Positions 40,923 to 52,184 of a DNA stretch of 64,000 bases are shown here, one piece after another. Both the position numbers and the translations under genes were made by a program. Within the stretch, counting starts at the first letter, position 1; each line of letters starts with the position of its first letter. Below the pieces are notes generated by a model that ran no database searches, had not been told where the DNA came from, and saw only the letters and a list, made by a program, of their open reading frames with translations. Source of the DNA: Pegea sp. RAD2-039 (lineage: Eukaryota > Chordata > Thaliacea > Salpida > Salpidae); NCBI GenBank assembly GCA_034620365.1, contig JAQGEQ010000177.1, forward strand, positions 744,001-808,000, read 5' to 3'.

Positions 40923-43693
40923 CTCTTATTCATCTTTTTGCTTTTAAGTATTTTTCTCATATAATTATTCCAACTGTTTTATACTATTTTCTAGAAAATA
41001 TTGTTTTGTTTGATTATCGACGAACTGAATAGAGATTGCATGTTTCCGGTTTGTTTTATTTCTGATTATTTATATTCGATCAATAATGTACATTTAGATA
41101 AGCATCGCAATTATTTGTTTCAAATCTTTAACTAAGTTGGTTTTGTCATAATCTCTTGTAATTCGATGAATTAATATAACCACTAATTAAACTTCGTTTC
41201 AATTTAATATTTTCTTATAATAATTCTTTGTTGAGTTTCTAGATAAAAATCACATCTTTATAACTTTAATTATTCTTTTATATAAACTTTTATTGATGAT
41301 GATACTTTAGATAAAATTTGAAATATTTTGGTACTTTTAGTAAATTTTAATTATTATCTACTAATTGCGTTAATCATGTCTTTATAATTTATCTCATTTT
41401 TCAATATTCTAAGATGAAAAAGTAAAAGATTTATTTTAAAATTTATTATAGTTTTATTAGTATAGTTTATAATTCAAACTTTACATTCAATTTCAATTAC
41501 ATGATTGTTCAAAAGTATTATTATCTTGAATAAAAAACTATTTATATACAATGTGGTTTTTAAAAGTGAAAATATTTGAATATCGACAAACCCAATACTT
41601 TCTACTGAAAAATGTTTTGAATAAAAACTTTATTATTCATCTTCACCTATATTTTAAGGTCTTGAAAAATAACAAATGAATTATTTTTTCTGTAATACCA
41701 TCTGCAACTTTACTGCGTCACTAGTTGGTTTTCATTAAAACATTTTTCAACATGTAATATCTATATATAGTTCATTTGGTTTTTGACTAGAAATAAAATG
41801 TCTTATCTACTTTTTAGATATATATACATTTTGTTAAGAATTTTAGTTTGAAATCATAAAAATCTATTCGAAACATCTTATTTCTGTTTATGTCACCAAA
41901 AATCAACGTTTTTTAGATGATATAAATCTTCATTCGCTTACTTGTAAAACAATAACCTTTTACCCACATACTAAATTTCGAGATAAATATTAAAACATTT
42001 TCAAATTATCTTGATCTCTATATAAGTATTTGTAAGAATTTAAGTTATCTTCATCAGCTTTACCTCATTTTCAATATTTTCACAAATTCTTTAATGATTG
42101 ATGTTTGGTGAAAACAAGTACTATTAAACAAACATGTTCACAAAATTTCTGATTTATTTTCTGTAAGTAGTTCTTAGTTCAATATAAAATTGTTGGTTCT
42201 GATAGCCAATGTCATTACAGTTTGAATATCCTAAGAGGTTTAATTGAATTTACTCATTAAATAAATTCAAATAAAAAAAATATTTGTAAAGTGTAAGATA
42301 TAAATTGATATATTCTGCTAGAATTATAATTCTAAAAAGTATATATGTAAATAATAATGATATCATTTAAATATATAGCTTGATTAGAATTACAATTCAA
42401 TAAATGATTTTATTTCACAAACTTTAAAGAAGTTAACAAAGCTGTTTTATCTCTTAAACCAAATGAATACTCTTTAAGTATTTAAAATTTAGGGCAAAGT
42501 TTGCTAAAAATCAGATAGAGGCTCTAAATTTAGCCCATCGACATATTTTAACATTCTAGAAACATGTACATTGGCAAAAATATGGTTGTAACAAAATAGT
42601 ATTAAATAATACTTTGGCTAAAAAACCTATTAAAACGTTGTTTATGTGAATGAGTTTCTACATAAAGTTATAATTTTTCTACTAATAAGTAGATAATATG
42701 TTACATAAAATAATTTTGCCAATTATATTATTAGTTACAATAATATGAGATCAATTTGTCTTGAAAAGTTTTATCGTATTGAGTTTCATGATTGATAAAT
42801 TTGAGAAATTTTATACCAAAAGCTTGATGTAAGCTTATATCAAAATCATCATTTATGTTTGTATACTTATTTGTAAGATCAAATGTTACCTATAGAATGT
42901 ATAAAAGTTATCAAAAACCTTAGAAAAATACTGAAATAAGATATTTGTAAGAATGGAACTGTAGTTAGGGTGTAATAGTTCTAGAAAATTCTGTTCTTCA
43001 ACATTTCAGTGACATATACAAAACTAGCTATTTGAATTTTGAAGACGTGTTCAGTCATGCGTTACTAGCAACTTTCATGACTCAAGGCAAAACTAATCTT
43101 TAAAAATAGTATATTTTCACATAAAGCAAATTTTATATTCTTTTAATAAAACAGAAATAATTTATCTAAAGAAATAAAAAGAAAATTATAATCTCAGATA
43201 AAATGTTGTAACAGTAAAAGACCATGATTCTACTTTTATAAGTCATCATTAACTAAATTTTTAAAGTAATTTTCCGAGGAAAACTTATAAGGCAAAAAGA
43301 TTTTTTTAAATTTCTTTCTTTCATCTTTCTTCAAGACACTTATTAAATGTTTTAATTATCTTCAAACTTTGTAAAAAAGTTTAAAAATATTTTGAAAATT
43401 TCAATTTTGATGTTTTATTTTCATCAATTAATTTTTTAAAAGCAAAAATTTATTAAGCTGGCGGCAAAGAAAGTGTTTTAAAAAATACATCAATAAGCGA
43501 AAAAAAAAATGAATCCGACTTAGTGACATCTTTGATACTAATTAAGATGATGATAAATCTTTTGCGATCATCAGGAAAATCTTTTATAAGAGAAAGGTTT
43601 TTTTCTTTTACAAATTTAGTAGTTCAGTTTTTACATCAAATTATCAAATAGAAAATATTAAAAAGTTAAAGTTGCTAAAAATAGATTTGTTAT
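40923..43693. other. Intergenic AT-rich DNA between dzank1 and the receptor kinase
   Basis: Holds the convergent 3' UTRs of dzank1 (+) and the kinase gene (-). No other gene or RNA was supported. Confidence 0.5.
43449..43454 (-). terminator. Candidate poly(A) signal of the FGFR-like gene
   Basis: AATAAA on the minus strand lies about 240 nt beyond the stop codon. Chance occurrence is likely in such AT-rich DNA. Confidence 0.3.
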
Positions 43694-45784
43694 TTACACT
43701 TGAGTTTCTTCAATAAGATTTGTATCTTCTAGAAAAGTAGTTGATGACGAAGAGGCTAAATAATTGTCATCTAAAATATCATTTTCATCATCTTGAGAGT
43801 CTTCTTCATCTTCTTCATCATCTTCAAGATCTTCAACATCACATTCCTTCCAAGGCTCGCGCACATTTAACTTAATTGGCATAAAAGCGCTGAGTAGTGT
43901 TTCTTCTGATACAGAACTTACCATGAGACGAAAATCATCTGATAATTGGCGAAAAGAAGGTCTATTGATCGGATTTTCTTCCCAACAATCCTTCATAAGC
44001 CTATAGAGGACTGGAGAAGCAAACTCAGGCTGCTCAAGACGGTTCCCACTTCTTAAATATTGAAGCAGCTCATTGGTTCTTACTCCTGCGTAGGGTGATT
44101 TCCCCAAAGTAAAAATCTCCCACAACAGGATACCAAAAGACCAAACATCAGTAGAATGAGTGAAGAGGTTTTCTGACATTGCTTCAATAGCCATCCACTT
44201 AAAAGGAAGATGTCCTTTCGTTTTCTTCCGATAGTAATCTTTAACTTTAATATCACGTGACAAACCAAAGTCTGAAATCTTCATTGTAAAATTTTTTGTC
44301 ACTAAAATGTTTCTGGAAGCTAAATCGCGATGAATACATTTCTTCTGGACCAGGAATTCCATCCCATTAGCAACTTGATGTGCTGCGGACAACAAGTCTC
44401 GATGAGTGAGATCGTGGAATCGACGAGTTGTATTTTGGGCTACTTCAGGATTATCGATTCGATTGTAAGGACGATTTCTTCGTAGAAAATCTCTTAAATT
44501 ACCTTCTTCAGCATACTCAATCACCAACCAAATCAAATTGTCATTGTTACAAACACCCAACAAACTAGTGACGTTGATATGGTTACCTACTCGCTTCATT
44601 TGCTTAAACTCTCGAATCAGATCTTGCCGATCACGTTCACTACTAGAGTCTTTCAACATCTTCACAGCACATACAGTGTTAATGATGGCCCCATCTTCAT
44701 TTGATTGAATTAGGTTGGCTCGATACACTTGTCCAAAAAATCCTTCATCTAAACGTTCATCAAGTACGATATTACTCCGATCAATTTTCCATTTCACATC
44801 GATAGTCACGTGATCATTGGCGGCAATTTGCATATCATTAGTAAAGAAGACAGTCCTCCACGCAGGATTGTGGGCGTACATTCGGCCTGGTTCTTCCAGT
44901 TCTTCCATTTGTGGGATACAGTCAAGATCATGGATCTGATAAATGCTGGATTTAAATTTACGTCGCATCCAAAACTTAGCATTTCCGAAAAAGATCAAAA
45001 CCAAAACAAAGGCGACCAAAATCCACCAATAGTTGGAAAATAATTTCGGAGGATGGTTCCGAACATAAAGCTCAAATTCTGTGAAGTCTCCACCGAGCCA
45101 ATTAGTTGCTAGGCAACGGTAAAGACCTGCGTCGTTCATTGTCACTTCTTTTACAGTTAATGTGGTCAATCTTTCATTGCTTTTTGTGCCTGTGACGTTT
45201 TGAAGCAGCTCTTTTGTGATTGTGACCCTCTCATTATCTTCCAATTTCAGAAACTCTTCCCCCTTTTTAGCTCCAAATGGCATTTTACTCCACGTCACGT
45301 CATCACTACTATAAGCTTTGCATTTTAAAGTAACGTTTTCACCGACAAGATGGGTCTTATTCGATGAACCCTGAGATGAGAGTAGAGGTCGAATTGAAGG
45401 TCTCATATAGACTTGAAGATCAAAAAGTTCAATTCGCTTCCCTCTCTTTGTTGTTACTTCACATTTGTAGAGGCCACTGTTGTCTATGTGAACTCTTTTG
45501 ATGTTTAGAGTTTGATTCTTATGTCTGAATCGATACTTGGGGTCTCCTTTCCTCTTGACAATTGGCTGGTTGTCAACCCACCAAGCAATTCTAAATTGAG
45601 TTGAGTTTTCAGAACATTCAAACGACACGTCATTGCCAGATGGCTCTTTGTACACTACAGCTGATTGGCTCTTTACTTCCTCTTTACTGATCTCTTTGCT
45701 GAGTATTGTTGTCGTGTTCATCTCAGCAGAATTTGGTTTAAGACTCCAATTTAGTGTGATCAAAATTATGGCAAAATAATTCAT
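43694..45784 (-). CDS. fgfr: FGF-receptor-like receptor tyrosine kinase, intronless
   Basis: Single-exon 696-aa receptor tyrosine kinase. Signal peptide is 1-20. Ig domain 1 has Cys57-Cys108 with the YKC motif, and Ig domain 2 has Cys155-Cys224 with DAGLYRC. Membrane helix is about 252-268. The kinase spans about 336-622: glycine loop DEGFFGQV (346-353), Lys375 in AVK, Glu392, catalytic loop HRDLASRN (485-492), DFG (505-507), paired activation-loop tyrosines YY (517-518), and DVWSFGILLWEIFTLGKSPY. The short kinase insert and the YYRKKTKGHLPFKWMA segment point to FGFR. Unlike vertebrate FGFRs there are two Ig domains, not three. The APE motif reads AIE. The tail (650-672) is almost all Asp/Glu. 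Expected signalling is Ras/MAPK after ligand-induced dimerisation. The absence of introns, while neighbouring genes have many, suggests a retrocopy or intron loss. An acceptor-like CAG lies 35 nt upstream of the ATG. Confidence 0.93.
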   Translation of the reverse strand: MNYFAIILITLNWSLKPNSAEMNTTTILSKEISKEEVKSQSAVVYKEPSGNDVSFECSENSTQFRIAWWVDNQPIVKRKGDPKYRFRHKNQTLNIKRVHIDNSGLYKCEVTTKRGKRIELFDLQVYMRPSIRPLLSSQGSSNKTHLVGENVTLKCKAYSSDDVTWSKMPFGAKKGEEFLKLEDNERVTITKELLQNVTGTKSNERLTTLTVKEVTMNDAGLYRCLATNWLGGDFTEFELYVRNHPPKLFSNYWWILVAFVLVLIFFGNAKFWMRRKFKSSIYQIHDLDCIPQMEELEEPGRMYAHNPAWRTVFFTNDMQIAANDHVTIDVKWKIDRSNIVLDERLDEGFFGQVYRANLIQSNEDGAIINTVCAVKMLKDSSSERDRQDLIREFKQMKRVGNHINVTSLLGVCNNDNLIWLVIEYAEEGNLRDFLRRNRPYNRIDNPEVAQNTTRRFHDLTHRDLLSAAHQVANGMEFLVQKKCIHRDLASRNILVTKNFTMKISDFGLSRDIKVKDYYRKKTKGHLPFKWMAIEAMSENLFTHSTDVWSFGILLWEIFTLGKSPYAGVRTNELLQYLRSGNRLEQPEFASPVLYRLMKDCWEENPINRPSFRQLSDDFRLMVSSVSEETLLSAFMPIKLNVREPWKECDVEDLEDDEEDEEDSQDDENDILDDNYLASSSSTTFLEDTNLIEETQV

Positions 45785-45819
45785 GTTGATTAATTATAGT
45801 TACGAATAAAAAATTAGGA

Positions 45820-48800
45820 CTGAAAAACTGGTTATTACATCTACTTAATCTATTCAACAACAAAATCAAAATAAAGAATTAATTTGAAAAAAAAAGTTGT
45901 TTTTTAAATCCTATTTTAGATGTTTAACTTTGAACTTATCTGTTTACAGAATCCTTTTGACTTCAATTAAACCGTTTTTTGCGAACTTCATTCTTTTGTC
46001 TATCTTTAATAACGCAGAGCTTGTAAGATAAATTTTACGAACAATTAATTTTCACAAATACTTCATAAGTCAGTCTTAAGTCAAGTTGCTAAAATTTGTT
46101 TAGTAGTAAAGTACAAAAATTTAAGCTTTTCTGAAATTGAAAATATATTTTTCCTCTCAAATCTATTTTTGCTGCTTAATAAAGTCAAATCTATGATTTT
46201 AAAACTTTCATTTAGAAGTATGTTTTAAGACTTGAAACAAGTTATGTCTCTTTGCGTGTTTTAAAACTCAACAAAGTATTCATTTTTTATTTGTTTCAAA
46301 AACTGCAAATATTCTAAAATATAATTTCATAATCATACTAAAACTCAATAAAGCTTACATTCTAAAAATAAGATTTAATCTATAAACTATAAAATCGAAA
46401 TCTCTATCAAACCATCGACAGATATCAGATTATCATTGATTAATTTTCTGTTTTGTATAAACTAACTTGAATCGAGTTTTGTAAAGATTACTACCGCTTC
46501 ATTAGATTTTAAAATATTAAGCTTACTTGAAAAATATGATCAAAGATAAATACAGAAATACAAATAGATTTAAAGTTAGAAATTATTGATGGATTTATTT
46601 AAATGTATACAAAAAATTTCAATTTTTACACTTACATAGTAATCCTAAAAACCATTCCTTAAAATAAAATCATTGAAAATCTGAATATTTAAAAGTCTTT
46701 AAAGTTAACACAAATTCAATTTGTAAATGCTAATATAATAAATCAAATATAAAACTTATATTGTATAAAAAATATAAAGTCACAAAAAATCATACAATCA
46801 AATTAGACTGATATTTTCGAAAACCTTCTAAATATATAACTTTTTAAAAACCTAAATATCTTTTCAATAAATGGAGATGACTTCTATCGTATACTTGATA
46901 AACTCAATAAACAGTAAGATTTAAAAAAAGAATTTTTTAGTTATGTGGTTTTAAAAAAAAAAGTTGCTCTTGAGTAGTTTGAAAAATATCTTCACTACCA
47001 GTGCTGAAAGATAAAAGATGATATTTGTAATAGAAATACAATTTTTTATTAGTTGTTATTACACAGCTAGCAAAAGTAAATTTTCAAATGATAGGTCATA
47101 GTACATAAAATGATTTGAGTTTCAAATTCAAACAAAATAAGATTTTATTCAATTTTATGTTTTAAGCTACAGTTAGTTAAATTATTCATCTTAAATTATA
47201 TTTTCTTATCTAATTTTTTGATAAGATTTTTGGACAAGATGAATAAACATTTATAAACATCAGTTTAAACCTGAGTCAACCTTTAATAAAAAAGATAAAC
47301 AAGTCATTAGAAATACTAACTAGAACACACATAAATGAAAACTACTAAAAAAATAATTATATAAACGTTCGAATTCCAAAACAAGTAAAGAATTAGAAAG
47401 TTTCAGAATATTTTTTTTAATCCAACAATCAAACTTTTTCATATTATTAAAAACAATTAACTTTATTGTATTTAGTCACTAAAATGTAACAAAGTTTTGT
47501 AGCTGAGTCATTTTCAACTCGTAAGTAATATAATCGGTTTAATTGTTTATGGCTAAATAGTTCTATAAAGACTAGGTCAAAGTTGGCAAGCAAAGTTCGT
47601 TTGCTGATTCAAAAAATATCACATCATGACTTTTATAAGCAGTAGTTGTCTAAAAAGCTTCACAGAAATAAATATTGAGCAAAAATATTTTAAATTTTAA
47701 ATATACAAAATAGATTGCAAATAAATTATAAAAATTAATTGAAATTTCAAACGTATCAGTTAAGCTATTTAAAAACAAGCAGTTGGTATTCTTAATTTAC
47801 AACATTTATGATATTGTATTGATTCGTTGTTTAGATTCATTTTAGTAGTTATTAAGTAATGGAAAAAAATAAGATGAAATTTGGTATTAGTTTATCAAAT
47901 AATCGATTAATAATTTATGTATGCTCAGTAGTTTTGTTGAATTACATGTTTAATCAGCTGTAAAATTGTCTTTACAAAAGCTTTTTTAAAGAAGTGACTT
48001 CCTATTTATTGGATTTTTAAAAAATATTTAGTTATAATGATTTTGGTTAGTAGTTTTATGTTAAATAACTAACAACTTTCAAATAGATAAACACAATTTG
48101 CTAAAAATCCTTTTTTCAAAATTTTCATAAAACAAGCAATAAAATTATATATACTTTTGCAGATAAAAGCATGTATTTATTCAAGAAAGAAAAGGATCAC
48201 TTAATGATGAAACTGATCTCTAACACTCTCCTTAGAAAGATTTGTTATTGAACACTCTTTACGCAATAGAAGACTAGTTGATAAGTTTAGTTGTAAATTT
48301 ATTCGACTAAATCTTCAACAATTTCTGTAGATGTGATTACTCAAGCGTAACATACAAATTTAAAAGAAAAATAATGTTAAAAATTATTTCAATAAATATT
48401 AAAAATCATTACTAAAGCTCACTTAATCATATCCTTTTCTTACCTACACTTGATTCTTGAATCAAAATTATTGAAGAACCACATGTATAAGCTATTGAGT
48501 TTATCTTATAAGTAATGAAAACCTCAGAATTTACCACAAACTGAGAAAAATAATTTTAAAAACAATTCAATTTTTTTACAATATTGGTTGTTAAATACAG
48601 TTCATTATTAGATGAATTTTATCTTTAAAAGTCTAAATATTTGTTTATCAGTTTAAAAACAATCTTTTGATGCCAGCCTCTTTTTTTGAAGTAGATCAAA
48701 TTTGTTTTTTATTTATTTGTTTATATTTATTAGAAAAATAAGATTGATAAATTTCAGCAGCCTAAAATTTAATCAGATCATTTTTACCACTAGTTTATAA

Positions 48801-51296
48801 AAGATCCATTTCTTAAAAAAATTAAAACATCTAGAAAAAAAATTTAAGAAATAAACAAATAACTTGATAAGGTTTATCAAAAACGCAATTTTATTTGACG
48901 TCAATTTCTTTAATTTTAACTAAAAGTAAGTTTGAAGTAGCTAAAAAAACAATCTTAAGTTGAAGATTCTCAGTAAGTGACGAAAAAGTCCTTAGTTTGT
49001 GAATAATAGAATAAAAACAAACAAATGAACTCATAGATTTCTAACAACGAATTTTGTACTTATAAAAAACTTCATATAGCCAACTTTCTCATGTCAAAAC
49101 TTTTTCATTCATCAGACTCTTATTCAAAGCAGTAATTCCCTACTAAAAGCTGAATGCGTAACATCGAAATAATCATATCTTTTAAACACTGCTTTTTCCT
49201 GTAGTTTTTCACAGAACAATGTATAAATTGTAGTAGTTCTTCCTTCGTAAAGCTGAGTTTAGACATTTAAACAAATAAAAAACTTCTTTTTCAATTTAAC
49301 ATATATACTCTAAGCTCAAATAACTAAACATTAAAAATAAAACTCTTTTTATTCACTACTCTTTCTGATGCTTTCCTTAAAAAATCGGATACTAACAAAA
49401 TAATAAAACTGAGTTTTTCTTCTTGTAATTAAATGAAAAGTGATTCAACTTAAACCTGTGAATACTTTACTTTCTTCAGACAGTTTTAGAAGTTTCAGAT
49501 AAAATTTCGCCAGTAAAAAAACGCCTGGGGCTAAGAAAGAAAGTTGGAAATAAGACAAAATTGTATAAAAATCGTCAAACTGATTTAATTTTCTAAAACA
49601 GCAGCAAAAAGCTAGCAGTTTTTGATAAAAAAGAATTGGATGCAACTTAACCAACACGTAAATCTAAAAGTGTTTTTATATCCGCTTACAACTATTACAA
49701 TGAAAAACTTGCTTTAAAATTTGGCATAAAATGTTTTCGTTTAAAACAATACAAAAAAAAAGCTTATTGATTTTTCATTAATTTCTTTTTATCTTTTAAA
49801 CCTACTTCAGAAATAAAACAAAACTTCAACAATACTGTCAGTAAAATGAATAAAGTAAAATACTAAATTAAGTTTTATTCATACTTTACAAATTCATTTT
49901 ATCTGCTAACAATCTTATCAAAATATAACTTTTTCATGAAAGCAAGTCATGTATATCTGAAAATTATTTTAGAGAAGCATATTTAAAGCTATTTTGTATA
50001 CCTCCTCAATTTCTTTTGACTGTTTGATGTGTTTGTTTTAAAAAAGGTTAAACCAAAAGGTACCTTTATAAGGTAACAAGAAAAATATTTCCTTTGTATA
50101 ACCTCAAAGTATTAACCAAAAACAAAGTTTTTTTAGACAAAGTAGACACTGATATGATAGAAAGGTATAATTCTAAAAGTTAAAAACATGTTAACCTAAA
50201 ATTCCGACGAAATTCCATTATACGTTTGTAGTTTATCTTTATTTTGTTTGTTAAATATTGAAATATTTTCAATCTATAAGATGCTAACTGAACTGTATTG
50301 ATTTATAAGTAGTAACTACATTTCTTCAAAGTATTTGTTGGCTAATTTTTTATGTCATTAAAATTTTACTATTTAACTTAATTAATTTTAATTAGCTTAT
50401 TCAATTTAGTTAGTTAGTAGGTTATACTTTAACTCTTTGGAATAATAATAACTCATCTTCTGGACTGTATGCTGTTGTTACCATTTGTTGCTACTTACTC
50501 TATCATTTCAGGAAGTAAGTCTTATCATAGAAGAATTGAATATTTTGATTCAGTTTATTGAAATTGTAAACTTTTGAAGTTAGTTTGAAATCGTAAAAAA
50601 ACTAATACAAAAGTTGATGGTGAGTAGCAGCCTGGTTAAGTTTTGTTGACTCATAAACTCTTCAGAACTTTTAAAATTTAAACTTTTTTAATTTGCTATG
50701 AGTCACTAAACTTTACATAGTTTAATTTTTCATTTATTTTTTTCATTTCTCACCAATATAAGTTCATTTTAACATTATTTTATCTTTTTTTTCATTTGAA
50801 AAAGTCATTAAACATTTTTATAAGTAAAAATGCGTTCTAAAGCAATACCTTCAAGATTTATTTCAATTTGAGTTTATATAAGTTATAGAATATTAATGAG
50901 GAATAATATTATTAAGTTTAATAAATTTATTCCTATGTCTATAAAGTATTAATGACTTAAGTTGTTTCATTTTTATGAAAGAAAAATTCTTTTCTTCTAA
51001 ATTTCTACTTACATTTTTTCGACTCTCAAATCTTATCGAAAATCAAATTCTAATATTTATTGTTTTTAATTATTGAAATTTACAAACAAACATCAGACAA
51101 AAGTTCGTTTTATTTGTGTTTATTTGAAAAGCGTTCAAAACAAATAAGATTTTGGCTTCAAACTTGTAACAACAATAAATAAAAATGATAAAAACAGTCA
51201 ACAATGTTTTTCAGTAAATGCCTTTGATTAGCAAGTTTTATAAATTAGCAAAAATATTCATAAAATTAAGGAAATAAATCGATGTTCTATTTTCAG
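45820..51296. other. Gene-poor AT-rich DNA
   Basis: No complete gene was supported over 5.4 kb. One possible exon lies at 50469-50514 (+), listed separately. Confidence 0.5.
50469..50514 (+). other. Possible signal-peptide first exon
   Basis: ATG is followed by a short hydrophobic frame (MLLLPFVATYSIISG) that ends exactly at a consensus donor A/GTAAGT. This is how a first coding exon of a secreted protein would look. No matching downstream exon was found within the next few kilobases, so it may be chance. Confidence 0.2.
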
Positions 51297-51302
51297 TTTA
51301 TT
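51297..51302 (-). terminator. Poly(A) signal of the 51.3 kb micro-protein gene
   Basis: AATAAA on the minus strand lies 19 nt beyond the stop codon. Confidence 0.45.
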
Positions 51303-51320
51303 CTCTCACAAAAAAAAGGT

Positions 51321-51539
51321 TTAGCATGGTTTTGCCCCTAACACCATGTTTTGGGCCCAATCTAATAATAACTGCATACCTTTGTGGAGAAAGTTCATAA
51401 CATCAACACATCCATTACAGCAAGCACTGAAAGGAGATACAATCACCCAGAATATAGCACAGATCAAAGCAATTGGAATTGCAATGATTAGGATCAAGAA
51501 GAACCAAAAGATTGAAAAAAACCAATTACAACTTGCCAT
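51321..51539 (-). CDS. Hydrophobic Cys-containing micro-protein, paralogue A (72 aa)
   Basis: One of four related small proteins here. Residues 5-35 are almost entirely hydrophobic and Trp-rich (FFSIFWFFLILIIAIPIALI) with a central Pro, so they may form a membrane hairpin or a single long helix. Next comes the Cys cluster SPFSACCNGC, and then a conserved amphipathic part FLHKGMQLLLDWAQNMV ending in KPC. Cys residues next to a membrane segment could be palmitoylated (inference). Similar short proteins of unknown role occur in other invertebrates as far as I recall, without an established name. The acceptor TTTACAG lies 10 nt before the ATG, pointing to a spliced 5' leader. It is closest to paralogue B, 0.4 kb upstream on the same strand. 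Confidence 0.8.
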   Translation of the reverse strand: MASCNWFFSIFWFFLILIIAIPIALICAIFWVIVSPFSACCNGCVDVMNFLHKGMQLLLDWAQNMVLGAKPC

Positions 51540-51949
51540 TGCATTTCACCTGTAAACAAACGATCTTATTTGTTTTGTTGAATAATATATTTGCGTGTTG
51601 TAAGTAGCTTTTTCCATTTTTGTGTTCTTCTTTTATAATTTTTGTTTATTTTACTCAAATATTCGCCCATTTTTACAAAAGTCAAAAGCACACCTTCTAA
51701 GCAGGGTTAAAAGTGTGAAGCAAACTTTGAGAGCGTTGAAGTAGTAGAAGACTAACAAAAAGTTCAATTATAATAGCAATTAAATAAACAAATTTAAAAA
51801 ATGATAAAATTAGAATTTATATTTTAAATACGAAAACAAGAGAGATTTATTGCAAAAAATCTTTAAATAAATCAAAAGTTAAACTTTGTGAATTAAGAAC
51901 AAATAATAAGTTATCATCAGTTCTTGAGAAGTCTTTAGATATAAAAGGT

Positions 51950-52171
51950 TCAGCAAGGTTGTTTGCCGTTAACCATGTGTTGTGCCCAGTCCAGTGGTAG
52001 CTGCATGCCCTTGTGAAACACTTTCAATACATCCACACACCCTTTACAGCATGCACTAAAAGGGGCAACTATTACCCAAAAAAGGGCACAAATCAATGCA
52101 ACTGGAAGAGCGATAATAATTATAAGAAAAAACCAAAAAATTGACCATAACCAAGAACAGTTATTAGCCAT
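51950..52171 (-). CDS. Hydrophobic Cys-containing micro-protein, paralogue B (73 aa)
   Basis: Same architecture as A: N-terminal CSWLWSIFWFFL, hydrophobic stretch with Pro, Cys cluster APFSACCKGC, then VFHKGMQLPLDWAQHMV and terminal QPC. By eye roughly two thirds of positions are identical to A, and the genes are adjacent and co-oriented, so they are recent tandem duplicates. The reading frame is conserved while third positions differ, which supports coding function. The acceptor TTTTCAG lies 13 nt before the ATG. Confidence 0.8.
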   Translation of the reverse strand: MANNCSWLWSIFWFFLIIIIALPVALICALFWVIVAPFSACCKGCVDVLKVFHKGMQLPLDWAQHMVNGKQPC

Positions 52172-52184
52172 AAGTTTCAGTAAT

